A stretch of DNA of 64,000 nucleotides from Lachnospiraceae bacterium (GTDB lineage Bacteria; Bacillota; Clostridia; Lachnospirales; Lachnospiraceae). Position numbers and translations under genes: made by a program. Every line of letters begins with the position of its first letter. Within the stretch, counting starts at the first letter, position 1. The DNA is taken from positions 1 through 64,000 of the forward strand of contig CAJTDD010000024.1 in the NCBI GenBank assembly GCA_910574885.1, written 5' to 3'. Below are positions 8,765 to 17,943 of this stretch, one piece after another. Below the pieces are notes generated by a model. That model did not search any database, was not told where the DNA came from, and saw only the letters and a program-made list of their open reading frames with translations.

Positions 8765-9232
8765 TTGGAAAAGAAACCATATTTTCCATTATTCATAAAT
8801 ATATCAAAGAAAAGAATTGTTGTAATCGGCGGCGGAAAGATTGCGGCACGAAGAATCGAAGCCCTTCTGGAATTTTCAGATAATATTAGTGTTGTTGCCC
8901 CCGAGGTTACGGAGAGGCTGCGGCAGTTAAGCAAGAAAAAGCAAATTCAATGGATTCCTGACGCCTACCATGAGAGCGTCCTTGCTCATGCGGATTTGGT
9001 GCTGGCGGCGACCAATGACGCTGACTGCAACATGCGTGTCGTGGAAGACTGCAAGGCGAAGAATATTCCTGTCAATACTTCTCATAAGAAAGAACTGTGC
9101 GACTTCTATTTCCCGGGAATCCTCTGTCAGGAGAATCTGGTGATGGGATTCTGCTCGGGTGGGACGGATCACCGGAAGGTGCGGGAAATCAGGGAAAAAG
9201 TGGAGCAGATATTAAAGGGAGATTGTTCGTGA
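8765..9232 (+). CDS. Precorrin-2 dehydrogenase / sirohydrochlorin ferrochelatase-like protein
   Basis: The 155-residue protein has the N-terminal NAD-binding motif VVIGGGKIAARR and the fold of CysG-N/Met8/SirC proteins, which oxidise precorrin-2 to sirohydrochlorin. It starts with TTG at 8765 behind AAAGGA. At 155 residues it is shorter than most SirC proteins (about 200), so the C-terminal helical part is reduced. No other siroheme or cobalamin genes are nearby. Siroheme for sulfite or nitrite reduction, or cobalamin precursor supply, is the likely use. Confidence 0.85.
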   Translation: MEKKPYFPLFINISKKRIVVIGGGKIAARRIEALLEFSDNISVVAPEVTERLRQLSKKKQIQWIPDAYHESVLAHADLVLAATNDADCNMRVVEDCKAKNIPVNTSHKKELCDFYFPGILCQENLVMGFCSGGTDHRKVREIREKVEQILKGDCS

Positions 9233-9374
9233 AATAATGAACAAAGGTGTCAGAAAATTAACACAATTTAATGTCGTAATTTGTAGATTATTGAAAATTA
9301 TTATGATAAAATAAAATTTAGTGGATATGGATACATAAGTTACAAAAATATAATTCAAGGGAGGTATAACACGA

Positions 9375-9869
9375 ATGCTTTCTAACAAATCTACGGTTCA
9401 GTTTAATGGTACAAAGGAACAGGAGAAAGAACTGTTAGCCGTGATTCACGAGCTGAAGGATGAGAAGGGCGCTTTGATGCCGATTATGCAGAAAGCGCAG
9501 GATATCTATGGATATCTGCCTTATGAGGTTCAGAAGATGATTTCCGATGAGACGGGGATACCATTGGAGAAGATTTATGGAGTCGCTACATTTTATTCAC
9601 AGTTCAACTTGAATCCTAAGGGGAGATACCGTATATCCGTCTGTCTTGGAACAGCCTGTTATGTCAAAGGCTCCGGAGATATTTACAACAAATTGATGGA
9701 AAAGCTGGGGATTGTCGGAGGCGAATGTACGCCTGACGGGAAATTTTCTCTGGATGCCTGCCGATGTGTGGGCGCATGCGGGCTGGCGCCGGTCATGATG
9801 GTCAACGACGAGGTGTATGGACGGCTCACAGTGGACGATATCGACGACATTCTGGCGAAGTATGAGTAA
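9375..9869 (+). CDS. hydC: Electron-bifurcating hydrogenase subunit HydC (NuoE-like [2Fe-2S] protein)
   Basis: The 164-residue protein has a helical N-terminus and a thioredoxin-like [2Fe-2S] domain with ligand segments CLGTAC and CRCVGACG, as in NuoE. It is the first gene of a three-gene set whose order matches trimeric bifurcating [FeFe] hydrogenases. It passes electrons between the flavin of HydB and the rest of the complex in the cytoplasm. GGGAGG lies nine bases before the ATG. Confidence 0.92.
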   Translation: MLSNKSTVQFNGTKEQEKELLAVIHELKDEKGALMPIMQKAQDIYGYLPYEVQKMISDETGIPLEKIYGVATFYSQFNLNPKGRYRISVCLGTACYVKGSGDIYNKLMEKLGIVGGECTPDGKFSLDACRCVGACGLAPVMMVNDEVYGRLTVDDIDDILAKYE

Positions 9870-9887
9870 GGGAGGAATAAGGATAGA

Positions 9888-11771
9888 ATGAAATCTCTGG
9901 AAGAATTAAAAGCGATAAGAGAAAGAAATCAGGGGGCTATCGGCATCCGTTCTGGGAATCAGGCTCACGAAGAAGGCACGAAATACCGTACACATGTCCT
10001 TGTATGCGGCGGAACAGGCTGTACTTCCTCGGGCAGCCAGAAGATCCGGGAGAGGTTAGTAGAAGAAATTAAGAAAAACGGTCTGGAAGACGAAGTCGGC
10101 GTGGTAAAGACAGGATGTTTTGGCCTGTGTGCATTAGGGCCGATTATGATTGTATATCCGGAAGGCGCGTTCTATGCCATGGTAAAGGAAGAGGATATCC
10201 CGGAGATTGTGTCCGAGCATTTATTAAAAGGGAATGTGGTAGAGCGTCTGTTGTATGACGAGACGGTCAAGGGGAATAACGAGATTCTGCCTTTGCAGGA
10301 GACCCAGTTCTATAAGAAACAGCACAGGGTGGCGCTGCGCAACTGTGGAGTCATCAACCCGGAGAATATTGAAGAGTACATCGGCACAAGGGGATATGAG
10401 GCCCTTGGCACGGTGCTGACGACAAAGAAGCCGGAGGAGGTCATCCAGATCATTCTGGACAGCGGGCTTCGCGGGCGCGGCGGCGCAGGGTTCCCCACCG
10501 GTTTGAAATGGAAGTTCGCGGCGGCGAATCAGGCGGAGCAGAAGTATGTGTGCTGTAACGCCGACGAAGGAGACCCGGGCGCATTTATGGACCGTTCCGT
10601 GCTGGAAGGCGATCCTCACGTAGTATTAGAGGCAATGGCAATCGCCGGCTATGCCATCGGCGCATCCCAGGGGTATATCTATGTCCGTGCCGAGTACCCT
10701 ATCGCTGTAGAGCGTCTCAATATTGCCATTGGGCAGGCGAGAGAGTATGGCCTGCTGGGAAAGGATATTTTCGGCACAGGATTTGATTTTGACATTGAGC
10801 TTCGGCTGGGTGCAGGCGCGTTTGTCTGCGGGGAAGAGACTGCGCTTATGACGTCCATCGAAGGCAACAGAGGAGAACCCCGTCCCCGTCCGCCGTTCCC
10901 GGCGCTGAAAGGATTATTTAGGAAGCCGACTATTTTGAACAACGTAGAGACGCTGGCGAACATTCCGCAGATTATCCTGAACGGTGCAAGTTGGTTTGCG
11001 GATATGGGAACAGAGAAGTCTAAGGGGACCAAGGTATTTGCCCTTGGCGGTAAAGTAAAGAATACGGGGCTCGTAGAGATTCCCATGGGGACTACGCTGC
11101 GTGAGATTGTAGAAGAGATAGGCGGCGGCATCCCGGGCGGCAAGAAGTTCAAGGCAGCCCAGACCGGAGGGCCATCCGGAGGATGTATCCCGGCCGAGCA
11201 TTTTGACGTGCCGATTGATTATGACAACCTGATAGCCATCGGCTCCATGATGGGTTCCGGCGGATTGATTGTCATGGATGAAGATACCTGTATGGTGGAT
11301 ATTGCGAAGTTTTTCCTGGAATTTACGGTAGACGAATCCTGTGGGAAGTGTACGCCGTGCCGTATCGGAACCCGGCGTATGTTGGAAATCCTGGAGAAGA
11401 TTACCAATGGACAGGGAACCATGGAAGACTTGGATAAGCTGGAAGATTTGGCGGCACATTTGAAGTCCAATTCTCTGTGCGCACTGGGGCAGACGGCGCC
11501 GAACCCGGTACTTTCCACCCTACGTTACTTTAAAGATGAATACATAGCTCATATTGTTGACAAGAAGTGTCCGGCAGGCGTATGTAAAGCCCTTCTCTCT
11601 TACAAGATTGACGCGGACAAATGTAAAGGCTGTACCCTGTGTGCAAGGACTTGTCCGAACGATGCGATTACAGGCTCCGTGAGAGAACCCCATATGATTA
11701 ATCAGGACAAGTGCGTAAAATGCGGCGCATGTATGGAAAAATGCCGTTTCGGCGCGATTTATAAAGAGTAA
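9888..11771 (+). CDS. hydB: Electron-bifurcating hydrogenase subunit HydB (NuoF-like flavoprotein)
   Basis: The 627-residue protein has an N-terminal [2Fe-2S] thioredoxin-like domain (CGGTGCTSSG, CFGLCALGP), a central NuoF module with NADH/FMN motifs (GRGGAGFPTGLKW, CNADEGDPGAFMDR), the SCGKCTPCRIG cluster, and two C-terminal [4Fe-4S] ferredoxin motifs (CKGCTLCARTCP, CVKCGACMEKC). This domain order is diagnostic for HydB of bifurcating hydrogenases, where NAD(H) and ferredoxin are coupled at the flavin. It starts 18 bases after hydC. Confidence 0.95.
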   Translation: MKSLEELKAIRERNQGAIGIRSGNQAHEEGTKYRTHVLVCGGTGCTSSGSQKIRERLVEEIKKNGLEDEVGVVKTGCFGLCALGPIMIVYPEGAFYAMVKEEDIPEIVSEHLLKGNVVERLLYDETVKGNNEILPLQETQFYKKQHRVALRNCGVINPENIEEYIGTRGYEALGTVLTTKKPEEVIQIILDSGLRGRGGAGFPTGLKWKFAAANQAEQKYVCCNADEGDPGAFMDRSVLEGDPHVVLEAMAIAGYAIGASQGYIYVRAEYPIAVERLNIAIGQAREYGLLGKDIFGTGFDFDIELRLGAGAFVCGEETALMTSIEGNRGEPRPRPPFPALKGLFRKPTILNNVETLANIPQIILNGASWFADMGTEKSKGTKVFALGGKVKNTGLVEIPMGTTLREIVEEIGGGIPGGKKFKAAQTGGPSGGCIPAEHFDVPIDYDNLIAIGSMMGSGGLIVMDEDTCMVDIAKFFLEFTVDESCGKCTPCRIGTRRMLEILEKITNGQGTMEDLDKLEDLAAHLKSNSLCALGQTAPNPVLSTLRYFKDEYIAHIVDKKCPAGVCKALLSYKIDADKCKGCTLCARTCPNDAITGSVREPHMINQDKCVKCGACMEKCRFGAIYKE

Positions 11772-11786
11772 TGGAGGATGGAGAAT

Positions 11787-13529
11787 ATGGAAAATATAAA
11801 TCTTAAAATCAACGGTCTTGACGTATCCGCTCCTTTTGGCTCTACAATCCTTGAAGCAGCGCATCTTGCAGGAATCCGGATACCGACGCTTTGCTATTTA
11901 AAAGAAATCAATGAAATCGGCGCATGCCGTATGTGCGTGGTAGAAGTAAAGGGAGCAAGGAATCTGGTGGCCGCATGCGTGCATCCGATCAATGAGGGGA
12001 TGGAGGTATACACCAACACACCGAACCTGATTGAGTCCAGGAAGAAGACCTTGCAGCTTCTTTTGTCCAACCATGATAAGAAATGCCTTTCATGCGTAAG
12101 GAGCGGAAACTGTGAATTGCAGCAGTTATGTCATGAGTATGGCGTGGAGGACGAGGATTTCTATGAGGGTGAGATGAACCATTATGAGCTGGATGATTCC
12201 GCCGCCCATATGATTCGGGACAATAATAAATGTATCTTATGCCGCCGCTGTGTGGCTGTCTGTGAGAAGACGCAGGGAATCGGCGTAATCGGGCCGAATA
12301 ACCGGGGATTTGCGACGATGATTGGTTCTGCGTTCGGGATGGGGCTTGGGGAAACAAGCTGTGTATCCTGCGGCCAGTGTATCGCAGTCTGTCCGACGGG
12401 CGCACTTTATGAGAAGGATTATACGAAGCAGATTATCGAAGCCATTGCAGACCCAGAGAAATATGTGGTGGTGCAGACAGCGCCTTCTGTCCGTGCAGGG
12501 CTTGGAGAGGAGTTCGGTTATCCCATGGGAACCGATGTGGAAGGCAAGATGGCGGCGGCATTGCGCAGAATCGGATTCCACAAGGTATTCGATACGGACT
12601 GGGCGGCAGACCTTACCATTATGGAAGAAGCGAACGAGCTGATAGACAGGGTTAAGAACGGCGGTGTACTGCCCATGATTACCTCCTGTTCGCCGGGATG
12701 GATTAAATATTGCGAGCATTATTTCCCGGATATGACGGAGCATCTCTCAACCTGTAAGTCGCCGCAGCAGATGTTCGGCGCCATGCTCAAAACCTACTTT
12801 GCCGAGAAGGAAGGGATCGACCCTAAGAAAATCGTGTCTGTCAGCGTAATGCCTTGTACGGCGAAGAAGTTCGAGATTGGAAGGGAAGACCAGAGCGCTG
12901 CCGGAGTACCGGATGTGGATATTGCAATCACCACAAGGGAGCTTGCGCGGCTGATTAAGCGGTGCGGGATTGAGTTTACGGCACTGCCGGAGGAAGGATT
13001 TGACAATCCGATGGGCGAGTCTACTGGTGCGGGCGTCATCTTCGGGGCGACGGGAGGCGTGATGGAAGCGGCCCTGCGTACGGCTGTGGAGACGCTGACC
13101 GGCGAGGAGCTTGCGAATCTGGAGTTCACGGATGTGCGCGGGACGGAAGGAATCAAGGAGGCATCCTACCATGTGGCAGGCATGGATGTGAAGGTTGCCG
13201 TTGCGTCCGGGCTTGGCAATGCGGCAGAGCTGCTTAGAAGAGTGAAGGCTGGCGAGGCAGAGTATCATTTCATCGAAATCATGGGATGTCCGGGCGGATG
13301 TGTGAACGGCGGCGGACAGCCGCAGGTATCCGGCGATGTCCGTAACTTTACGGATGTGCGGGGCATCCGGGCGGGTGTGCTGTACCGCAGCGATGCAGCG
13401 AAGACGATACGTAAGTCACATGAGAATCCGGAGATTAAGAAGCTCTATGAGGAGTATCTGGGAGCGCCGGGAAGTCATAAGGCACATGAGACACTGCATA
13501 CCAGTTATGTGAAACGGTCTGTGAATTAA
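11787..13529 (+). CDS. hydA: [FeFe] hydrogenase catalytic subunit HydA
   Basis: The 580-residue protein (from ATG 11787) has an N-terminal [2Fe-2S] domain, a Cys/His [4Fe-4S] segment, two ferredoxin clusters and the H-cluster domain with all three signatures: TSCSPGWIKY, MPCTAKKFE and EIMGCPGGCVNGGG. The upstream ATG at 11778 abuts GGAGG, so 11787 is the better start. With HydC and HydB it should form a soluble complex that makes H2 from NADH plus reduced ferredoxin, or the reverse. Maturation genes hydEFG are not in the window. A terminator follows. Confidence 0.95.
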   Translation: MENINLKINGLDVSAPFGSTILEAAHLAGIRIPTLCYLKEINEIGACRMCVVEVKGARNLVAACVHPINEGMEVYTNTPNLIESRKKTLQLLLSNHDKKCLSCVRSGNCELQQLCHEYGVEDEDFYEGEMNHYELDDSAAHMIRDNNKCILCRRCVAVCEKTQGIGVIGPNNRGFATMIGSAFGMGLGETSCVSCGQCIAVCPTGALYEKDYTKQIIEAIADPEKYVVVQTAPSVRAGLGEEFGYPMGTDVEGKMAAALRRIGFHKVFDTDWAADLTIMEEANELIDRVKNGGVLPMITSCSPGWIKYCEHYFPDMTEHLSTCKSPQQMFGAMLKTYFAEKEGIDPKKIVSVSVMPCTAKKFEIGREDQSAAGVPDVDIAITTRELARLIKRCGIEFTALPEEGFDNPMGESTGAGVIFGATGGVMEAALRTAVETLTGEELANLEFTDVRGTEGIKEASYHVAGMDVKVAVASGLGNAAELLRRVKAGEAEYHFIEIMGCPGGCVNGGGQPQVSGDVRNFTDVRGIRAGVLYRSDAAKTIRKSHENPEIKKLYEEYLGAPGSHKAHETLHTSYVKRSVN

Positions 13530-13548
13530 TATAGATTGCAGATATTAG

Positions 13549-13590
13549 GGATAGCGCCTTGCTTTTGCCGAAGCAGAGGCGCTATTTCTT
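13549..13590 (+). terminator. Rho-independent terminator of hydCBA
   Basis: ATAGCGCC and GGCGCTAT pair around a loop that itself can fold (TTGCTTTTGCCGAAGCAGA), followed by a T-rich stretch. Confidence 0.8.
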
Positions 13591-13682
13591 GCTTTATAGG
13601 AAATTTCGAGTTTTTGTAAGAACTGACCATTACCATAAAACGCGAAATGCGGTATAATATTTTGCAGACGGAGGTGGTCAGG

Positions 13683-13862
13683 ATGATTTACAGACCTATG
13701 TATGTGGATAAGATAATGGCTTATGTAAATACGCCGTTTGTGAAGATACTCACAGGAGTACGGCGCTGCGGGAAGTCTACAATTTTGAAAATGATTATGG
13801 AAAAGCTGAGCTTGCAAATTATGTCCGTTTGGGAGGATTTCCTGCTCAGTACAGAATATTAA
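13683..13862 (+). pseudogene. Relic of an AAA_14/DUF4143-type ATPase
   Basis: The reading frame opens well, with GGAGG upstream and the start MIYRPMYVDKIMAYVN, and keeps the Walker A motif GVRRCGKST, as in ATP-binding DUF4143 proteins of about 400 residues. After about 40 residues it breaks. In another frame the next bases read ELANYVRLGGFPAQYRIL, which resembles an internal block of the same family. An internal deletion with loss of frame explains both. It is not expected to be functional. Confidence 0.75.
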
Positions 13863-13875
13863 AATTAATTACAAG

Positions 13876-13909
13876 AACGCTCGTTTGCATTGGCAGACGG
13901 GCGTTTTTT
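13876..13909 (+). terminator. Rho-independent terminator
   Basis: AACGCTCGTTTGC pairs with GCAGACGGGCGTT (two G-U pairs) around ATTG, followed by TTTTTT. It probably belonged to the ATPase relic. Confidence 0.8.
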
Positions 13910-13960
13910 GCGTGCAATCCAACCATACAGGTATCAATACGGCGATAAATATTTATTGCA

Positions 13961-13998
13961 ATAGAAATTTTCTATAAATAGCTCTATTCATAGAAAAT
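13961..13998. promoter_or_regulatory. Nested inverted repeats upstream of the amino-acid ABC operon
   Basis: ATAGAAATTTTCTAT at 13961-13975 is a near-perfect palindrome, and ATTTTCTAT at 13967-13975 is repeated inverted as ATAGAAAAT at 13990-13998. Three copies of an ATAGAAA-type half-site therefore lie within 38 bases, 120-160 bases before the permease gene. An operator is likely; the binding protein is unknown. Confidence 0.45.
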
Positions 13999-14120
13999 GT
14001 GCGAAGTTTACAAAATTAAATCTTTTGTTTGTATAGGAATGACGATGAAAAATATGTCGAAAAAGTTAAAATAATAACGTATGAAATACAAATTCTAAAA
14101 AAGAGTCTGGAGAAGATGAG

Positions 14121-14783
14121 ATGTTTAAAGTAAGTTATTTTTTAGAAGTTCTCCCTGTAATCGCAAGCAAGGTCAACGTCACATTTGAACTGACCATCGT
14201 GGCGACCATATTTGCGCTGTTAGTGGGAGTCATCATCGCCATCATCGGCTATTACAAGATTCCGGCATTGTATCAGTTTACCCGGGTGTATGTATCCATT
14301 ATGAGAGGAACCCCGATTGTGGCACAGCTGTATTTTTTCTATTATGGAGTGGCCCTTTACAGTGCATTTGTGCGCGACATGACTCCTTTGATTGCGGTTG
14401 CGGTAGTCATGAGCCTGAACATGGGGGCGTTCATGTCTGAGAGTATCAGAGGCGCGCTGCTTTCCGTGGACGAAGGGCAGAAAGAAGCCGCTTATTCTCT
14501 GGGAATGACGAACCTTCAGCTGGTATGGCGGATTATCATTCCGCAGGCAGTCCGTGTGGCGCTTCCGCCATTGTTCAATGATATTATCAACCTGATCAAA
14601 CAGACGTCCCTGGCGTTCATGCTTGGCGTGCCGGATATCATGGGAGCCGCGAAGATTGAGGGCGCAAGGACTTTCCGGTACTTTGAAATCTATGCGGCAG
14701 TCATGCTCATCTACTGGGTAATTATTTTTATCCTTGGATTAGTACATAAGCTTCTGGAGAAGAAGTGTGCGACGATGTATTAA
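14121..14783 (+). CDS. Polar amino-acid ABC transporter permease (HisM/GlnP family)
   Basis: The 220-residue protein has about five membrane segments and the family's cytoplasmic loop EAAYSLGMTNLQLVWRIIIPQAVR. The early MRGTPIVAQLYFFYYG stretch is typical of HEQRo-type permeases. It is the first gene of a permease, binding-protein, ATPase set. A homodimer probably forms the pore, since only one permease gene is present. Confidence 0.92.
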   Translation: MFKVSYFLEVLPVIASKVNVTFELTIVATIFALLVGVIIAIIGYYKIPALYQFTRVYVSIMRGTPIVAQLYFFYYGVALYSAFVRDMTPLIAVAVVMSLNMGAFMSESIRGALLSVDEGQKEAAYSLGMTNLQLVWRIIIPQAVRVALPPLFNDIINLIKQTSLAFMLGVPDIMGAAKIEGARTFRYFEIYAAVMLIYWVIIFILGLVHKLLEKKCATMY

Positions 14784-14867
14784 GCGGGATCTTAACTGGG
14801 AAGCCGGCAGAATCTGCAAGGCGTCCTATTTAAGATAGATTAAATCGAAAAGAGGAGAAGAAGAATT

Positions 14868-15749
14868 ATGAAGAGACGTTTGATAGCAGCTTTATTAGTG
14901 ACAGCCATGGCAATGACAATGGCAGCAGGATGCGGGAACAGTGATACCGGTGATTCTGGAAAGGATGAGGCTAAGACAGAATCTGAAGGGACGGCAGATG
15001 ATGCAGACGAAGGCTCTGATGCTGATTCTGATACCGGATATTCAGACCGGAAAGTTACCCTCGTGACATCAGGGACAGGAGAGCCGTACACCCTTCTGGC
15101 AGATGATGGGACATGGACAGGGATTGACGCCGAGATGTGGGCTGAGATAGAAGAGCGTACCGGATGGGAAGTGGAGGTAAAACAGGCGGCATTTGACGCC
15201 ATGTGGGGAGAACTTGATACGGCCCGGGCAGACGTAGTGGCCAACTGTACTGCTGTGAAGCCGGAGAGAGAAGAAAAGTACAATGCAACGATTCCCTATT
15301 ATGGAGACGCCCAGTGTGTCATCGTCAATGACAGCAGCAGCTATAAGACGGTAGAGGACTTGAAGGGCAAGGTAGTCGGATGTACGAACGGACAGGCGGC
15401 GCAGACGATTATTGAGGATCTCGGAGCGGAGATTGGATTTGAAGTGAAGCTTTATGAAGACAGCGCGGTGGGTATGAATGACTTAATGCTTGAACGAATT
15501 GACGCTTATGCCAATACCACGACCAATGTAAATGCATTTTCCCACAATAATGGCGAGGCTGACTTCCGTTTCTTCGAGGAGAATCTGTTGGCGAACAATG
15601 TAGCATATTTCCTGCCAAAGACGGACGAAGGCGCAGAGCTTAAAGAAGAACTGGACAAAGTGATTCAGGAAATGTTAGATGACGGAACCATCGGCAAAAT
15701 CACGGAGAAGTGGATGTTTGCGGATATGACAGAATTGATTCAAAAATAA
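14868..15749 (+). CDS. Amino-acid ABC transporter substrate-binding lipoprotein
   Basis: The 293-residue protein has a signal peptide with lipobox AAGC (Cys22), an acidic linker (about residues 25-60), and an SBP_bac_3 fold: WTGIDAEMWAEIEERTGW near the start and DLKGKVVGCTNGQAAQ in the middle. It binds a polar amino acid or derivative outside the cell. The exact ligand cannot be read from sequence; the M20 hydrolase gene downstream hints at an N-acyl amino acid or small peptide. Confidence 0.9.
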   Translation: MKRRLIAALLVTAMAMTMAAGCGNSDTGDSGKDEAKTESEGTADDADEGSDADSDTGYSDRKVTLVTSGTGEPYTLLADDGTWTGIDAEMWAEIEERTGWEVEVKQAAFDAMWGELDTARADVVANCTAVKPEREEKYNATIPYYGDAQCVIVNDSSSYKTVEDLKGKVVGCTNGQAAQTIIEDLGAEIGFEVKLYEDSAVGMNDLMLERIDAYANTTTNVNAFSHNNGEADFRFFEENLLANNVAYFLPKTDEGAELKEELDKVIQEMLDDGTIGKITEKWMFADMTELIQK

Positions 15750-15776
15750 TATAAAGTCAGGAAGATTGGGAAAATT

Positions 15777-16535
15777 ATGGGAACAGAGACACAACTGGTA
15801 AAGATTGAACATCTCTATAAAGAGTTTGATGCAGATACGAAGGTTCTGACGGATATCAGCCTTACGATTAACAAGAATGAGGTAATTGCCATACTCGGGC
15901 CTTCCGGGACCGGGAAATCTACGCTGCTTCGCTGCCTGAACTATCTGACTGTGCCGACGAAGGGGCTGATCACCATCGGAGATGTTACGGTGGACGCGGA
16001 GCGCCATACGAAAAAGGAGGTCATAGAGCTCCGCAGGCATTCTTCCATGGTTTTTCAAGGGTATAACCTCTTCAAGAACAAGACGGCTCTTGAGAATGTC
16101 ATGGAGGCTCTGACGGTAGTCCAGAAAAAGCCGAAAGCCGAGGCGGAAAAGACGGCTCTTGAGCTGCTTGAAAAGGTGGGGATGGGAGAGAGAAAGGATT
16201 TTTATCCGTCCAAATTATCCGGCGGACAGCAGCAGCGGGTAGGGATTGCAAGAGCTTTGGCTGTGAACCCTAATGTGGTTTTGTTCGACGAGCCGACGTC
16301 TGCATTGGATCCGGAGCTGGTGGGCGAAGTGCTGAATACCATCAAATCTTTGGCAGAAGACGGGACGACTATGATACTTGTAACCCACGAGATTGGATTT
16401 GCCAGAGAGGTTGCGACCCGGATCTTATTCATGGACGGCGGGCGCATTGCGGCAGACGGGACGCCGGAGGAGATCATTGACCATCCGGAGAATCCCAGGC
16501 TTAAACAGTTCCTGAATTTTGTGAATCGTAAATAG
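15777..16535 (+). CDS. Polar amino-acid ABC transporter ATPase (GlnQ family)
   Basis: The 252-residue ATPase shows Walker [10 protein letters not shown], signature [12 protein letters not shown], Walker [15 protein letters not shown] and switch VTHEIGFA. These match GlnQ/HisP-type ATPases, which power import through the permease encoded two genes upstream. A terminator follows. Confidence 0.93.
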   Translation: MGTETQLVKIEHLYKEFDADTKVLTDISLTINKNEVIAILGPSGTGKSTLLRCLNYLTVPTKGLITIGDVTVDAERHTKKEVIELRRHSSMVFQGYNLFKNKTALENVMEALTVVQKKPKAEAEKTALELLEKVGMGERKDFYPSKLSGGQQQRVGIARALAVNPNVVLFDEPTSALDPELVGEVLNTIKSLAEDGTTMILVTHEIGFAREVATRILFMDGGRIAADGTPEEIIDHPENPRLKQFLNFVNRK

Positions 16536-16542
16536 TATGGAA

Positions 16543-16589
16543 GGACTGTCGGGAAATGGCAAGGATGGCGTTTCCCGATGGTTCTTTTT
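16543..16589 (+). terminator. Rho-independent terminator
   Basis: GGACTGTCGGGAAA pairs with TTTCCCGATGGTTC (14 positions, three wobble pairs), followed by TTTTTG. It lies between the ATPase and the M20 gene, so downstream expression may be partly independent. Confidence 0.75.
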
Positions 16590-16610
16590 GTGTAGAAAGG
16601 GCAGGAAGAC

Positions 16611-17840
16611 ATGGAAACAGGTGAACAGAAAAATGTAATCGAAAAGATTAAGAAGACGGCGGGAGAGTTAGAGCCAAAGCTGACAGCGATCAGGCGTGAA
16701 CTCCATCAGTATCCGGAGCTTGGCGTGGATCTTCCCAAGACGCATGAAATCATCAGCCGGGAACTCCAAAAGATACCGGGACTTGAGGTACAGGAGCATA
16801 AGGCCGGAGGCTTTGGGATTGTTGCCGTCATGCGGGGGAAAAGGAGCGGAGGGAAGACAGTCCTTCTGAGAGCGGATATAGATGCGCTCCCTATTGAGGA
16901 AAAGGGAGAATGGGGATATAAGTCTAAGAATCCGGGCTGTATGCATGCGTGCGGCCATGACGGGCACGCTGCCTGGCTGATTGGCGCAGCGATGCTCCTG
17001 TCAGAGATCCGGGAGGAATGGGGCGGCTGTATCAAGTTTGTGTTCCAGCCAGGAGAGGAGGTGGGGAAAGGGGCAGATACCTTAATCTGTGAAGACAAAG
17101 TGCTGGAGGCTCCGGATGTTGACATGGCATTTGCCGCCCACGGCTGGCCTTCCATCGAGAGCGGCAGGATTGGGATTGCCAGAAGGTATGCATTTGGTTG
17201 TGTGGGGTCATTCCGGGTGAAGATTACCGGAAAAAAAGGACATGCGTCCTGGCCGGAGCAGACCATTGACCCGATTGCTGCTGCGGGGGAGATCTACCAG
17301 CATATTCCTGCAATCCTGACGAGGAAGATTGGAGGTACGGCGTCAAAGGTGATGTCTGTGACTTATATGCAGGCAGGGGATCCAAAAGTGCGCAATGTGA
17401 TTCCGGAGGTCTGTGAGTTTGGCGGCACTATGAGGGCGGCCAGACGGGAGACGCTGGAGATCATGGGCAGGGAATTGAAGCAGGAGGCAAAGGCGGTGTG
17501 CAGCGTTTACGGGGCTTCCTGTGAGGTAGACGTGCGGTTTCACGGTGGCGCGGTGGAGAATGCACAGAGCCTCCTTAATGGAGTCAGAAATGCTGCTTCG
17601 CAGATTCTCGGACAGGGCCAGGCGTATATGATTGAAGAGGATAATCTTGGAGGAGAGAATTTTGCAGAGTATAGTGCGAGGGTACCGTCTGTGTATCTGT
17701 TTATCGGAATCCGGCCTGCAGGCAAGAAGGAAATTCCGGGACTTCACAGCCCGGATTACCGGTTTGATGACCGGGCGCTGGGAAAAGCTGCGGGAGTATT
17801 CGCGGCAATCGGATATTATGGCTGTATGGGGAAGCTATAG
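16611..17840 (+). CDS. M20 family amidohydrolase (IAA-amino-acid hydrolase/aminoacylase type)
   Basis: The 409-residue enzyme has the M20D metal-binding pattern: MHACGHDGHAAWL, FQPGEEVGKGA, the histidine in AAHGWPS, and the late HSPDYRFDD. The insert with the dimerisation domain (about 190-300) is present. Such enzymes release amino acids from N-acyl or amide conjugates in the cytoplasm using two metal ions. Its position behind an amino-acid importer suggests import of a conjugate followed by cleavage, which is inference. Confidence 0.9.
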   Translation: METGEQKNVIEKIKKTAGELEPKLTAIRRELHQYPELGVDLPKTHEIISRELQKIPGLEVQEHKAGGFGIVAVMRGKRSGGKTVLLRADIDALPIEEKGEWGYKSKNPGCMHACGHDGHAAWLIGAAMLLSEIREEWGGCIKFVFQPGEEVGKGADTLICEDKVLEAPDVDMAFAAHGWPSIESGRIGIARRYAFGCVGSFRVKITGKKGHASWPEQTIDPIAAAGEIYQHIPAILTRKIGGTASKVMSVTYMQAGDPKVRNVIPEVCEFGGTMRAARRETLEIMGRELKQEAKAVCSVYGASCEVDVRFHGGAVENAQSLLNGVRNAASQILGQGQAYMIEEDNLGGENFAEYSARVPSVYLFIGIRPAGKKEIPGLHSPDYRFDDRALGKAAGVFAAIGYYGCMGKL

Positions 17841-17943
17841 AGTTTAGGTATAGACAATCTCTATAATTGGCGGCTAAGGGGAGGAAAATCTATTTGACAG
17901 ATACAATTTTCTGGGAAATAATATTCATATGGGGTGGATGAAT

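Noticed and set aside
9240..9374. Rex operator before hydCBA
   Set aside because: TTAACACAA resembles one half-site, but the inverted partner is missing.
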